Assembly (NCBI RefSeq): GCF_015832195.1
Contig: NC_052032.1
Coordinates: 9,956,855 to 10,020,854 of the forward strand
Direction of reading: 5' to 3'
DNA: 64,000 nucleotides
Source: Motacilla alba alba
Taxonomy: Eukaryota > Chordata > Aves > Passeriformes > Motacillidae
The translations under genes were made by a program, and so were the position numbers. The first letter of the stretch is position 1; each line of letters begins with the position of its first letter. Positions 23,811 through 37,000 of the stretch are shown piece by piece. A model generated the notes under the pieces. The model was not told the origin of the DNA. It saw nothing but the letters and a program-made list of their open reading frames with translations, and did no database searches.

Positions 23811-26800
23811 CTGAAAAACACAGAAACCACAGCATAGGTGAGACAAACCCCAAGCTTCAAATGGTAAACTTGGAGGCAAGAAAGTAAAGAATTGATTCTG
23901 CTTTCCTATCAATGCTTTATTAGAAAATACACAGCACTGCTGACAAAAACAAGGGGCTCGGGGGGAGCAGGAGTGCTGCCATCTGCCTTTGTGATCAGCT
24001 GAGAACATGATTCACCCAACAAACCCAACCTGCAAAGAACACCCAGCAGAAACATGGAAATGAAAACACAAAGGGAAAAAGAAATAGTAATGGCAAATGT
24101 CCCAAACCTGGAAATTACCATCCATTCAATATCACAAAACTGCTCTGAAATTGTAACACCAACTGAAAAATGTGGCATGCATTTCTTAAAAACACAGTAC
24201 ACTAAACTCAGTGATTAAATCTCGATGAATTAAAAGGGAATTTTATCTAATTGCCCTTCACCTATTCATTTGATCCATTGAATTTCTCAGTTATATTGTT
24301 AAAAACTGATGCAGAAGAGTTTTGGTGTGACAGGTACTGAAATAGCAAAGGCAAGTGCCAGTGAAGCCATGGGGAGAATCCTCACAGAGGAAATTACTGC
24401 TCTCAATCCTATTTCAAACAATAATTATTAATTTGGAGAAGAAGATGAGCAGGATATTTGTCACATTCACAAAGGATATTAATATGGAGCAGGTGGTAAT
24501 GCTCAATAAGCCAATCTCAGCAAAAGCTATGGGCAAAATACTGTGAGAAAAGAATAGGAGCACACACACTTGGGGAAATAAAGAAATGAATCCGAGCACG
24601 CACACACAGGCACATCCAAGGCAACTCAGAGGTGACAGGAAAGAGTCACATCCACCCTGGCCATGTTCCCAGTTCAGTGTCCTCTAATCTCCAGAGACAC
24701 CCCGCTCAAGCACTACCCTCAACTTCCCTTGTGAGAGATGTTTTGAACACAACCCTCAAACCCTCCCAGCTCTCAGAAGGCAGGAGGAAATTGAGCATTT
24801 AATGCCTTCTGGGTAGGGGGAAGGAGGGACAGTGCTGCTCTCAGTCCTGAGGAGACAAACTCCATGGGCCTGAGGTCCCTGTGTGGGCTGAAGGTGTCCA
24901 AGATCAAACCAAGCAAAGACAAATCGTGATGTTAATTCTAGCACACGTGGGGTATCAAACTGTTCATATGTTGTTCTGATTCCTCACTCTCAGAGCCCCG
25001 AGGCCAATCAGACCCCAGCCAAGGAGCAAGAGGCTGTGTCAGAGCTCCCCAGGCCGTGGCAGAAGTGGCACAGGAAGCTTTGCTCCAGGATCAGAGCAGC
25101 ACCCGTGGCACGGTGGGATTCTTTGCTTTGTGCTAAAACTCCAGAAATCACAGGAAAATCAAGCAAAGAAATCCACCTCAGTATGATGGAGCCAGACAGA
25201 AACATCCCTGAAATCCCCAAGCTGAAGTCATTTCAGAGCTTCATGTAAGACACCTAACAATGAGAGCCGGGTGCTGCTGCCCTGCTCCCACCAGGGAACA
25301 CCTTGGGGTGGCCACGCTGCAGGTTCTGAAGGAGAGCTCTGGGTGCAAGGAGAGCTCCAGTTGCATTTCTGCAGCAGCATGCCCCACCAGCAGGTGAGCT
25401 TCTGCCCGGCACAGGGGATCTATCATCTTGGTCACATCTGGCTTTCCTTGAGGAGTTAGATCACTGAATATGTAACAAAATTTAACAGGAATACCTGGTT
25501 TAAAATTTTGAGAAATGATCTGCATTTCCATTTGTAGAGAAGAAGAACAAAATCCAAGCAAACAGCTATAATTTCTCCATAGGTTCAGTACATATGGTTT
25601 ATAAAATAGCTAACAAACACAGCTTTGTTCGGTTACCTCTAAATCTTATTCAATTAAGGATATTTAAAATCAAAATCTGAATTTGAGATCACGTATTGTA
25701 GCACGGAATTCAATCCACCATGAAAGCCTTTCTACCCAGGGTGGTTTCATTTTCTCTCCCTTACCTGGTATTGAATTCAAGCCCTGAGTCTGAAGTGTGT
25801 CTCCAATGCTAACAGAAATGAACTGCAAACAGGTCCCTTCCACTTTTGTGCTAAAAAGCTCCAAACAAAGGCAGCAGCCCCTGAGCAGCCCCCCAGGCTG
25901 GCTGTACTCGGGGACTGGGGGGTTTGGTTCCTTTCCAGGGACAAGGTCTTGGCACTGCCAAGCACAGGCTGAGAGCAGAGAATGTTCCTGGGCTGGAACG
26001 GCGAGCGGCAACCGCTGGCTGCGGCCCAGCTCCTCAAACCTGCCTTCCACTGTCACTCCAATCTGCCAGCAGTTTAGAGAAACTTGTGAGCTAGGAACAC
26101 ACAGTATGAATACCCCTCCCTCCCAAGAACCAGACGTGCTTTTATCTTGGACAGAGGCAAAAGGAAGAGAAATAGCAGAAAGAGAGGAAAAAAACCCAGC
26201 CCCACTTGTGAACTGGCTCATTAAGGAAGGCACAGTGACAGGTAAGTAATTCCTCTTCCCAGGCTCTGTCACAAAGGGAGAGATTAAACCAACCAACCAC
26301 ACAACCTCTGAAATGCTTTGGGCAGCCCTTCTCTTCTTCCCTCCTCTCTGATCATTTACTGTTCTTTTCATTCTGTAGGTTGCTGAAATAAACACCTCTC
26401 CTTCATTTTCTTCCATTACCAGACCTGGATGGAATTTTCCTTATTTTAGCAGTGAGGACATAGAACACGTGGCAGATAGAGAAGTTAAGATTTTACAAGT
26501 TTTCTATAGCATTAAACTTTATAACACTTAAATGCTTTCAGTTAAATGTGGGATTGATTGTAAACATTATTAATAATTGTTATTAGGTGCCAGAGGCTAT
26601 TATAATTCTCCTTTCACTTACTTTCAAAATGATATTGTGATAGTTATTCTGGGATTAAGCCTGAGGTCCTGCTGCTCTCATTTCTCTGCCCCGTGCTGGC
26701 AGACCCTCACGAGGGCGTGTGGACATGGCTCCAGCCTTGCAGAGCCTCACAGTGCCATGGAGCAGTTGGAATCTCAAGCACCAAGCAGGCCTGGCCGGAC

Positions 26801-27566
26801 AGCCAGCCACCAGTTCCAGCCCCAGGCAGTGCAAATGCAGCTGTACCTCAGCCAGGACTGCTCGAGTGCCCAGCCCACAGCACTAGAAACCAAAATTAGT
26901 TAAACCATCTTCAGCACTCACAAAGGAAAGCAATCAATAGCCATTTCCAGAGCAAACACGACCACAGAGCATTTGCTTTCATAAAGAAAATCACAATCTT
27001 ATTGACTGCTAAACCTTGAAATGCAGAACACAAAACTTTGAACTGAATCAAGCCCTGTGCTTGTTTTGATCTCCAGCCATTTTTAGAAGAGAGTACTCTA
27101 GAATATTCAGCAGCTTTCATCTCTCAGACACTTGACGGAGCCTAAGGAGCATTAAGACTAAACCTTATCAAACACAACTGCAAAACTGTGCATTGTCAAT
27201 GTACTTCAGCCCACTCCTCTGGTCCATCGGAAGAGCTCACTGGAATATCCATTTGACAGTGTCATTTATCTTTTTTTTTTTCCCTGTTAAGTAAATTCTG
27301 AATCAAGGACTTCACCGTGGCATAAGTCTTTGAACATTCGTGTACCAAACAGCCACAAAAATGCCTGTACCCAAAAAATTCTTTTGAACATCAGGGGCCA
27401 ACAGAAGTTCCACAAAATCCTCGCAACAAGGCACAGAACTGAGCTGGGGCTGCATAACTACGTTTGAAAGATAGACCTGGAGATAATCAGCTAATTTCCT
27501 ACATATGAGTGTAATTAAAAAACTTACAGAGTGTGAACAGAGGAAATTCTTGTGCATTTGACTTAC
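23811..27566 (-). other. DENND1A: DENND1A intron (3.8 kb)
   Basis: No recognised repeat or exon. On the minus strand positions 25670-26416 are open for 248 codons, but the translation resembles no family I know and has no splice or codon support. Plus-strand CAG|GTAAGT occurs near 26240. The remaining sequence is ordinary intron. Confidence 0.7.
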
Positions 27567-27677
27567 AGTGCTCAGCTTACTACAGCAAATGAGGATGCGG
27601 CGCTCGTACAGCATACTGGCGTAGAGATGCAGCATGTTGTTGACATCAACTGCTACAAAATACTCTGTCAGATTTCT
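27567..27677 (-). CDS. DENND1A: DENND1A exon, about human exon 9 (cDENN core)
   Basis: The 111-nt exon is 37 codons in phase 0, starting RNLTEYFVAVDVNNMLHLYA and ending SMLYERRILICCSKLST (about residues 170-206). It encodes the most conserved cDENN helix and strand, where LYASMLYERRI is diagnostic for the DENN fold. The acceptor is CTCCCCAG at 27679-27678 and the donor is ACT|GTAAGT with GT at 27566-27565. One residue in the buried strand is cysteine (ILICCSK), where I recall isoleucine in human (ILIICSK). Reading through the donor gives an open frame that is only intron. Confidence 0.97.
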
Positions 27678-30600
27678 CTGGGGAGAGAGAAAAATCATTT
27701 TTGACTCATGATATTACAAAACCAAGTGTCCTCAACAAAAAAACCAAAAAACCAAACAAAAAAAAAAACCCAAACCAAAGAGATTTTATCCTTCTATTGT
27801 GCTGCATGCAGGACGTGGCTTAACAAAAGAAAGCAGGATTTCATCTTATGGCAGAAGCCTTTCTAACTGCAGTCCCTCTCCCCTAAGTTTTGGGAAGCTG
27901 GGTCTTGGAGTAAGAAAAGTGCTGATGTTTCACACACAGCTTTTGGATACAAGATACTTCTCTGAGTCACTTTTATGGAGACCTCAAAGCTGCCTGATAA
28001 AGTACCAAAAACCCACATCCCAAAACGAACAGCAGCTCTCAGAGGCCAACTCTAATGCATCAACTTCAGCAGTGAGCTAAAACAGTTCTGGCTATCGGGA
28101 ACACATTGGTCATGTCACCCCCACAAAGCCAGCTGTCTGAACTGAACCCCTCACTCTGGGCACTCGGACATCCCTGGGTGGGAGACAGGAACTCCTCCCT
28201 GGGGAGGCTGGCCAAGGAGGAAGGGAATTCTCTCTGAGCACTTCACTTCCTAAAACAGAGAAATTAAAGAAAAGGGGGGAGGTGGAGGAAAAGGTAATAG
28301 CCAAAAATGCTGAATTAGGGAATTTGTTTCCAAATAGCTTCTTACAGACATGAAGGGGTTGCTATAGGATAGACAGCCTTATACAAAAAGCACATGTGAG
28401 AGAAAAATTAGATTAGTCATGAATTCAAGTGCAATCTTAATCATCCTTAAATAAAAAAGTGCAGAAAAGCAAAAAGCAAATATGATTTAGAAACTTAAAG
28501 AAGCTCAACAAAGCCTATTAGCACTTTTGACAGATCCAAGATACTTGGCCTGAGAAGTCTGCCAAGATGCTTCATACTGTGCAAAAATATGTTCCCCAGC
28601 TTGCCATCCAAACACAAAGAGCTGAAGGAAAATTAAGCATTGTATTCGGGAGACTTTGGTACCAGTATGTAGAGGGATAAAAACTGAGCTCATTATGGTT
28701 GGCTTCAAACATGTAAAATAAAACAATCATTCAGGTCTTTGTTACAGCAGAGCTGGAGCCACAGACAGGTACAGTCAAAGGAGGAAAAAAAAAGCCAACA
28801 CATTTTGCCAAAAACCTATTAAACTATCATGTACTTTTTCTGTATTTCTCATCCCATCTGTGCTGATTAACATGATATTTTTGTCTAAACATAAGCTGTC
28901 TTCTCTAGGCTCTTCTTCCCCCTCTCACCCACCCTTCCACCACGCCAAAACACAACGCGTGACGCCACAATTCCTGCTAATAGTGGGAATTAAAAGAATT
29001 CTTAAGGAGCCCTGAACTCCCTTTGATGCCAGCCAGCCCAGGGGCACAGCAGAAGCAGCACACAATCCCTGCACCCGGCCGAGGATGCAGCCCCGCTCCA
29101 CACGGATCTGTTTGTGAGGCAGCAGCTCCACTGCAAGGGAAATAGATGTGGGGATTTGATTTGCAATTGTTCTTTCATCGAGTTTATTGTGATGACATGA
29201 CACACAAATGTACCTTCAGATGGAAAGATTTATAAGGTTTCTGTCTTGTCTGCTCTCCGAGATTTGCCAAGGACACCTGGGAACCATGTGGGCTGCATGG
29301 AAATGTATTGGTACTGAGGAGATTCACGTGTTCCCTCGAAGTTGTATTTATAAGAAAGCTGTCAGCTCTGAAGCTGAAATTGGGACTTACACATGTATTT
29401 TGAAAGACACGTCTCGTAAGTGACAAAACCATGAATGAGTTAAATAAATACAAATGAAAGCGTTCCAGTTTGCAGGGTAATTGTTATGGATTTTGCTTCC
29501 TAGGATTTAAACCTTTCTTGGGGCACTAAAAAGGGGGATTTTCAGAACAGGTATCCCCACTCCTCTCAAAATTCACCAAGAGCGCTCCTTTGGAACTTTA
29601 TTCCCAGATCAATCATCCACCTGATCATTTGCTATCTAATAGCAATAAACACACACTGACTACACTGGCTTTTGAGATTAAAAATCACTTCTTCTCTTCC
29701 CCCACTGTCTGAAAAGGAAGAGGGACTGAGTGATACAAAAATACAGAGGACATCATCCCCAGCAAATGCCATCATTTCAGCCTGTTAACTGACCTGCTGC
29801 TTCTGAAACAGCAGCTAGTACCAGCAATTTCAGTCTTGCACTGTATTTCCTGCACCAGCCCCATTTATTTCTGAAGTCACTCTGCGTTTACACATCTGTC
29901 ACACAACTCACATCTCCTGAAGCAGGGAACGAGCTGCTGGTGCAGAAAAGTGCCCATGCTAAATGGCTCTGTGACTCATTAAACATTGATCTGACACAAA
30001 GTCAGGTAATTCCAGGAGGTTCGTTAACATTCCAAACAGAGCTCTCTGCAGCTCTCCACTCATCATCACACCCAGCTTCGAAGTTTGGCACCACTAAAAC
30101 TTTTGCTAATATGTGTTTTTAATGCAATTCCTGGTAAGACGTGTGGAATTCTTAATAAATCAGGTCAATTGATTAAAATACAGCAGACTTATGCCCATAT
30201 AATCTCCTTGTATTATTCCCTAATATGGCCCACTTCCACAGGAAAGCTGCTTTAACAGGTAGATAAAAACCTCCCAAGAAATTACCCAACCCTGGGATAG
30301 TGGAAGGCGTTGCTGCCCGTGGCACAGGGTGGCACTGGATGGGCTTTAAGGTCCCTTCCAACCAAATCATTCTGGGACTTTATGATTCTATGTATTAGGA
30401 CAAGATTTGATGGCTGGTTTAGAATCAGGAACTGATTCCTGAATTACACCCAGCATATCATATTTGCACAAAAATAAAGCACCTCAGAAGAAAGAGCACA
30501 TCTATTAAATTTCCTGTCAGAATATGTGTCAGCATGAAGAGTCTGCAACACAGAAAAACCAGCAACAGTGTTTTGAAAGGCAAACAAAAAGCCCCGAATG

Positions 30601-31213
30601 CTATCTGCTATACAAATCACCCACAAATGAGATGGAATGTCTTGATGATTCCCTTTTTCCTTTCATGCCATCAAATGAAGAATATGATGCTGAGACCGAC
30701 TGCAAAATGCTCAGGGAAGAAAACTGAGATGTCAGGCACGGGAGTTTGGCTGAGACAGAGCAGGAGCACATTAAAGAGTATTTAAGAGAAGCAAATGCCA
30801 GCATTGTCTCCCCACAGACTTATCATCTGGCTGGAAAGCTGAGCCAGGCTGGAACACACCCGACTGTGTGAGGCTTAAGAAGTCTCCCAAAAAGTGACTC
30901 TGAAGAGCCCAGGTGTGCTTGGCATTCTCAGGAGCCATCCAGCAAGCAGAGCACTCTCCCTGCTCTCTCGGGTCACTTTTCCAGAGGGGTGGAAGGGAAG
31001 GGCTGGCAGAGCTGCTGTTTCACCCACATCACTCTGCCCACCAGCACCTTCTCCTTCACGCAGCTCAGCTTTCAAGCACACATGCAGATTGTCTGCTGAA
31101 TGCTCAGTATTTTACAGAATAAAACCTATCCCAAACAGAGCAATATTTGTCATCTCTATAGCTGCTGACATGAAATGGAAACAATGAAGTGTAGGGTCCT
31201 CCCAAATACTCAC
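27678..31213 (-). other. DENND1A: DENND1A intron (3.5 kb)
   Basis: AT-rich unique intron. It holds an A/C-rich low-complexity stretch at about 27735-27780 and a CR1 3' end at about 30283-30391. I see nothing else in the rest. Confidence 0.75.
30283..30391 (+). mobile_element. CR1-type LINE, 3' end fragment
   Basis: The stretch reads like the 3' end of avian CR1: ...GTGGCACTGGATGGGCTTTA, then AGGTCCCTTCCAACCAAATC and a final ATTCTATG-type tail. The plus strand is the CR1 sense strand and the fragment is antisense to DENND1A. Only the 3' terminal part is present, as is usual for 5'-truncated CR1 copies; the left edge is approximate. Confidence 0.85.
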
Positions 31214-31267
31214 ATTTTCAGGTATACTGGGAAGTTCTCTGGTGTCAGGCACAGTAAAGTAAGAGTG
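31214..31267 (-). CDS. DENND1A: DENND1A exon, about human exon 8 (start of cDENN)
   Basis: The 54-nt exon is 18 codons in phase 0: HSYFTVPDTRELPSIPEN (about residues 152-169). It leads into the cDENN subdomain, the largest lobe of the module. The acceptor is TTTTTGTAG at 31269-31268 and the donor is AAT|GTGAGT with GT at 31213-31212. The peptide appears identical to the mammalian one. It is a symmetric exon whose skipping would keep frame. Confidence 0.96.
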
Positions 31268-33351
31268 CTACAAAAAGAGCAAATATTGATTATTTCAATA
31301 ATGTTGAAAGCAATCTAAATGTATTGCTTGGTACTGGGATCAGCAGGAACAGCAGTTGCTCAGCTGAGTAAAAATGACAGAACATTCGTTCCAACCACCA
31401 GCCTGAGCTCCCTGTCCTGGATGCCACAGGCTGGGTTCCCGGATCACAGGGGCAACAGGAACTGCAGTGAGATAGAAAGTATCAGACGCTCCTGGAAAGT
31501 TATATTCCATGGTTTTGTTCTTCAGAGCTGCTGCCACAGCCCGGCTCACGGCGGCTGTGACAGATGCCAAGGGAACTCCAGGCAGGCTGTAACTCAAGCT
31601 ATCTTCCCCAGCCCACGGCAGGATGGACCTCAGGAAGCAGCAGCAGGCAGGGCCTGCTCTGACTCACAGCACCAGGGAGGTGCATTCCAGCCAAGGGGGA
31701 GCCATGGGAATGCACTGGGAAATGCTTCCTGAGGTTCAGTGCCTGCTTACCTGAGAAATACCAAAATGTTCTAGGTCACTTTTATACACCCTAAAAGCAC
31801 ATTTTGAAAGACCATATCGCTCTCATATTTTCATAGTCCAGTACACTGTTCAGGATTTTTAACTGTCTGCGTGCCAGGAGCCCAGGTTCCCTGCAGCTCC
31901 CAATGTGAGCACAGATGATTGGCATGATCCTGGGCCAGGGCTTTGGAAAGGAGAGAATGGCACTTGTATACAGTTCATACCATTTTTAAGATTCTCACAA
32001 TTTGTCTTAGGGCTACTTATTAAGTACTGGCTGAAGCCTCAAAGGCTGTTCTATCCTTGGCATAGCTCCACAATTGGCACAACTCTCTTGCACACAAATC
32101 TCAGCCATCTCAGGGCTTCCTGATCAGGCTGTAACCTGAAATAGCAGGCAGGGACCACAGCTCCACTCCATGGAGACACTACATGAGAAACACAAGTTTT
32201 GCTTTCTGATACTTCACTGGTTCGGTTTGGTTTGGTTGCAAAGATGCAATGCCAAGCACTCAGAGCTGTACCACACAGAGGAACCTCGCTCTGACCCCGC
32301 AATGGGCTCAGAAACAGCCAAAACAAAATCAGAAAGACACGGTCCCTGGGCTGCTTTTTTCTGTCCTTTCTTGCTCCATTGCCCATGAAATGTCTGAGAC
32401 GACGGGAGACAGGCAGCATTCCTTGGAACCACTGGTATGAAAAAACTGGAATATCCCCACTGCCCCTGTCCTGGGAGACAGCTTATCCCCTGAACAGAAA
32501 TGCTGCTCCTCAAGCGGGGTCTCTGAGGGGCTGGGGACGTGTCCCGGGCCAGCTGGGAGCAGCAGGGCCACACAGCTGCTCCCTGGGCACTGCCAGCCTT
32601 GGGGCAGCAAGGGGCATGAGCAGCTTCTTGCCAGAAAGTGCTTTAAGGGGAGTAAAGGAAATGCAAGGGAGGCTTCCCAGGAGGGTGCACATGAACTCTC
32701 AGCTGGCAGCAGCAGCAAGGAGCGTCTGCAGTGCTCACCACAGCCTGCAGCACAAGGCTGAGCTGCTAAAATGAAGACAAAACCCCCGAAAGATTAAATT
32801 CAAAATGCAATCCTATCAATAAAATCCCACATCTATACTGTCAATGTGCTTTGCTTAATTTTCTCACAAAATATAAAAATGAAATAAATTCTTTGTTGTG
32901 TGAGGTTTTTTGAGGCAGGGGGAAGGAAGAGGAGAAGGAACCAGGAAATGTGATGAGCAGTTAATACTCCCAAGGCTGCTGTGACAGGTAAGTGCCTGTT
33001 TGCTTCCCAGCCTGCTCCCCCTCCAGACTCCCAGGGCCAGGAGCTGTGCAGGAGTGGGGGCAATAAATGTCCTGGTGCTGCTCCTGGCCTCCTGCAGGTC
33101 ACCCTGCAGGAGTGAGACATTCCCAGGGGAATACACACAGCCTTCCTCCAATCAACTGCATTTCAAAGACATCTGAGCTTAGGGACAGGGGAGCAGAGGG
33201 CCCCAGTTGTGAAAAGGGAATTTCCCAGCCCCTCACAGGAAAACAACACGTGTGTACAAGCTCCAGGAGAGAGGACTGCTTGTGACATTGCTCTAGCATG
33301 ACATGGAATGAATATTAAACACCTCCGTTTACACTGCCCCCCAACACTCAC
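31268..33351 (-). other. DENND1A: DENND1A intron (2.1 kb)
   Basis: Unique intron with scattered GC-richer stretches (about 32.4-32.7 kb) and no recognised element. Plus-strand splice-like sequences occur (for example CAG|GTAAGT near 32985), but no coding or transcript evidence goes with them. Confidence 0.75.
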
Positions 33352-33432
33352 CACTCCAAGATGAACAGAGGTTCCTGGCTCAGGGATGGTGAGTTTATGA
33401 AATGTTTCTAGGAGCTCACTCCTCTGACTATC
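33352..33432 (-). CDS. DENND1A: DENND1A exon, about human exon 7 (uDENN-cDENN linker)
   Basis: The 81-nt exon is 27 whole codons in phase 0: DSQRSELLETFHKLTIPEPG then TSVHLGV (about residues 125-151). It covers the end of uDENN and the link into cDENN. The acceptor is ATTTCAG at 33434-33433 and the donor is GTG|GTGAGT with GT at 33351-33350. The conserved frame LLETxHKLxIPxPGxSVHLxV is the DENND1A form. The first five residues and scattered sites are the most diverged of any exon here, which fits a surface linker. Its length equals the human exon. Confidence 0.95.
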
Positions 33433-33938
33433 CTGAAATGAGAACAAACCAGGAATATTGAGCAAACACTGCTGTCACCAGATAAACTCCAAGGCAGAAG
33501 GGCAGGGTAGGCCAGAGGGATGGGCAAACATTTTTCATTTGTAAGATCAGTGCTACTGCCCATGACAAACTTGGATCAGACAGCTGGCAGAGACTGCTGG
33601 GACTCTGCAATATGGGAAGTGCAGAATCACAGGAACTGTGCTGAACACGGCTCAGGGAGTCAGGAAAGCCAGCACGGGGGACTGCAGGGACTTGGGCTGG
33701 ATCCACAGCCACAGTCTTGCTCTTTATCTTTTTCAAAAAGAAAATTAAATGTGTATTTATTTTTCAGAGGCACTTGCCAAGCTGAATATGATCTTCTGTC
33801 TCACTGCATCATACAGATTAATAATTCACATGGTCATTTCTGATAGAAGCACTTCTTCAAACAGCCTCTTTCATCCTCTCACCCCCATTCACTTGATACT
33901 GGGATAGGAAAAGGAGGGTCAGTATTTTAGAATAATAC
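33433..33938 (-). other. DENND1A: DENND1A short intron (506 bp)
   Basis: The shortest intron in the window. The sequence is unique, with no repeat or other feature, and has GT at the 5' end and ATTTCAG at the 3' end on the minus strand. Confidence 0.85.
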
Positions 33939-34008
33939 CTGTCCTTTTGCTGAATAATCTGCCAAGACATTGAGCAGTTTATAAAAGACTTCAAACCACG
34001 GGAGGTAA
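33939..34008 (-). CDS. DENND1A: DENND1A exon, about human exon 6 (uDENN)
   Basis: The 70-nt exon starts with T, completing a serine codon, and reads YLPWFEVFYKLLNVLADYSA then KGQ (about residues 101-124). YLPWFEVFYKLLN is a hallmark helix of the DENND1 uDENN subdomain. The acceptor is an uninterrupted pyrimidine tract ending TTCCAG at 34010-34009. The donor is CAG|GTATTA with GT at 33938-33937. It ends in phase 0. The end (VLADYSAKGQ) differs slightly from the human form I recall (ILADYTTKRQ), as expected in a linker. Confidence 0.96.
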
Positions 34009-37000
34009 CTGGAACAAAAAAGAAAAATGAAAAAAAGAAGAGACAGTTATTTTGGTTTGAATCCTAATACAAGCAGACTTTGAAAACTGAATAATCAGTA
34101 TCTCAGTTTTTAACTGTTTGAAACCTCATTCCATCACTGTATTTAGCCTGGCCCTTGCTTCAGTCAAACAGAAACTCCACCTTCGGTACATGCACACAAC
34201 TTCCAAAAGAGAGGAAGAAACAAAATGAAAAGGGGAACATGCAGAAAAATCACATCTTTTTCATTTACTTCACGTCTCCATTCCACAAAGTAAGACAGTG
34301 AGGATGTTCCTTTTCCCTGCAGCTTTGGTGGGATTCTGTGTCCTGTTTTCACGGCACAGTTCTGTATTTCAACCCCCTTCCCAACAGCAGTCAGGAATTT
34401 CCCTCGGCTGCAGCGAAGGCAAAGCCAGCCAGAGATGCACTCCCTGATGCTCTTTAATGGCAGCTGCTTTCTGAAGCAAATGGATTCTATTTTGATATAG
34501 TTAGACAGGATTTAAAGTTTCTATAAAATATGACTACATCCTGACAGCTGTAAGGAATGGAGTGCCCTGTGGTCCCTGGCTGTGCAGCTCTGGTGATAAA
34601 TGAGGTGAGAAGCTCTCTATGAGACAGACAAAGTGACTGGCACTCCATCATTAGCGTTTGTTTGAAGCCTGCGAATGCTACTGTAAAATGTAAGTAGCTT
34701 ATCAAAATATACTGATAAGAAACTTAACTTTTCATGTTATATGACAGCATTATCGTTTAAATTAATACGCTCTAAACATCTTTACAAAGTGTGTATTCGA
34801 ATCGAGCACAAAGACAGACAATTACCACTTTAAACAGCATTTAAGTTTGACATTATATTGTAAACAATCCAGAAGGATTAGGTAGAAGATAAGTTTCTTT
34901 CTTTCTGTTTAGTTAAATAAACTTCAGCAGAGTTAAAAGCCATTACAAGAGTAACAAGAAATCCTCTCCAAACATATCTGCTAAGTAGAGATTAAGAACC
35001 TGGTAAACAAATCCGTGCAAGGCATCAATCAAAAGAGTTTGAGAAGACAGAGAGGCAGGAAGGCAGAAAGCTCCCTGGCAGGGGGAAACCAAAGCTGCCT
35101 CCACAGAGGCACCATTAAAAGTTCCACCTAACCGCTCAGGGACTTGGCCAGAAAAATACATTTACAGAGTTAAAATGAGAGTCCTTAAAACCATCACTGT
35201 GCTCCTAATGTCTGTGTAAAAGAGGAAAACAAAAGCAGGTTCCCCCAGGCCTCCAGCTGCCCCAGGGGAGCTGGAGCAGGGACCTGAGGGGGAAACGCTG
35301 AGCCCCCAGACAGGGGCAGGTCCTGGGTGTCCTTCAGAGCTCCCTCACCTGTCCTGCCAGGGCTGTGCCCACTGCTGAGCCTCCCGCAGCTGCCCGGGGC
35401 TTCCTGCATCACCAGCACACACCCAACACGACACAGCTGCAGGCTCCAGCCACGAGAACTCTCCAGCCCAAACCAACTTCACGTTTTTACTGGGCCCTAG
35501 GAAAGAGCCTCTATCATTCCAATAAAAACAGCCCAGATACATCTCATATTCACACAAGGTCAAATGACCAGCAAACCCCCCAGACAGAGGCAGCCACAGC
35601 CCCGTTTCTGCCACCCTCGTGGCTCCCTGGCTTTCCCTGCTCTTCCCCAGCATCCTCTGATGAACCTGTTGTCCTTTTTTAACACTCACTCCTCCTTGTT
35701 TCCCAAAGGATGGGTGAGCATCTCACCATAACTGCTTCTTTTTCTATTCTGGGAATAACTTCCCATTTTGAGGACAGTGGCACAGCGTGGAATCTGAGGA
35801 AATGAGCTGGCATTTGAGGCAGAACTCGTCCCTCCACAACACACCGGGATCTGTGTGGCTCTTGCTCAAGAGAGGGGCAAGACAAACGAAGACAAACCCA
35901 CCACAAAATTGTGCAGATTATGCCGACAATCTCACTTCAGTTTTCACCCCCCTCCGTTGTCACCACACAATTCAGGATCTCTCTCATCCCAAAATCTCTG
36001 GATACATAAGAAAGCTAATTTATCCTGCCATCTTCAACACTCTTACTTCATCACTTAATCCATGTGTTGACTACTCAAGAATAAAACAGTTCAGCTTTTA
36101 TTAGACCAAACTGTGACCAGTTAAAGTTGAGAAAAATCTAAAAAATCCCCCAAGAAATACAGTTATCCGAATTTGTTTCTAGATGTCTGCCAAAAGGAAA
36201 AAGGAAAAAAATGTGGATTTTTTTTTTTTCTTACAGAAAGCAAATCCTCAAGGCAGCCTTTAAACACCCCTCCAAAGAAACACAGACAGAGTTTATAACC
36301 CAAAATTTTCTGTACCGCGTGGACCTTAAGTAGCACAACTGGTAGCACTACTGAAGATTTATGGCTTATGACTTGCTCATATTTAATTTGTAACCAAACA
36401 CTTCCCCTTCCTCTTAGCTCCCTCAGAAGTTTTGATTAACTCTTGTTTGCCCAGGTCAGAGGTTAAGCAAAGGAAGGGAAGCGCTCTGCAGTGAGACTGC
36501 CCAGAGCCCCGCGCAGCGCGGCCCGGCGGGGCTGAGCTTCAAAGGCTCCCCGAGCACGTCGGGGGGAACAGCAAACAAAAACAAAGGGGCAGCCTGACGT
36601 TTCAGCTCCTCCTCAGCTTTTGGCTTACTCTTACAAAGGTAAATCTCCAGTGAAGTCAATTTTAAAAAGGAGAGATTTCCCCATGTTATTTGCAGCAGGC
36701 AAGCAGGAAGGAGGATGCGATAGCAGGATACCGAGCTGGGAATGCTGAACTCACCAAAGGCAGCTCCCAGGGAGCACTCAGGGTTTGGGAACCCTGTCAG
36801 CAAAAGCACCCCATGCTCCAGTGCAGCAGCAGCAAGCCCCAGTGGCAAGGGGGGCCTTTTCAAATGATTTATGAAGATTTGCCAATTACCATAGCAACTG
36901 TTTATAAAAGTAATGTTTAACATTGCCAGCTCCAACATTCCATTTCCTGGTGTGCTGGCACCATGTAAAAGCAGGGCCAACACTTGTGGAAGGGTCCCTG

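Noticed and set aside
26073..26240. A possible antisense non-coding exon (TGCCAGCAG acceptor-like to CAG|GTAAGT donor-like, plus strand)
   Set aside because: It rests on two short motifs only, with no partner exon, promoter or conservation evidence.
32980..33015. Plus-strand CAG|GTAAGT followed by TTGCTTCCCAG-like sequence, suggesting an antisense exon or tiny intron
   Set aside because: The spacing is far too short for an intron and no open frame or partner site was found; chance splice-like sites are common.
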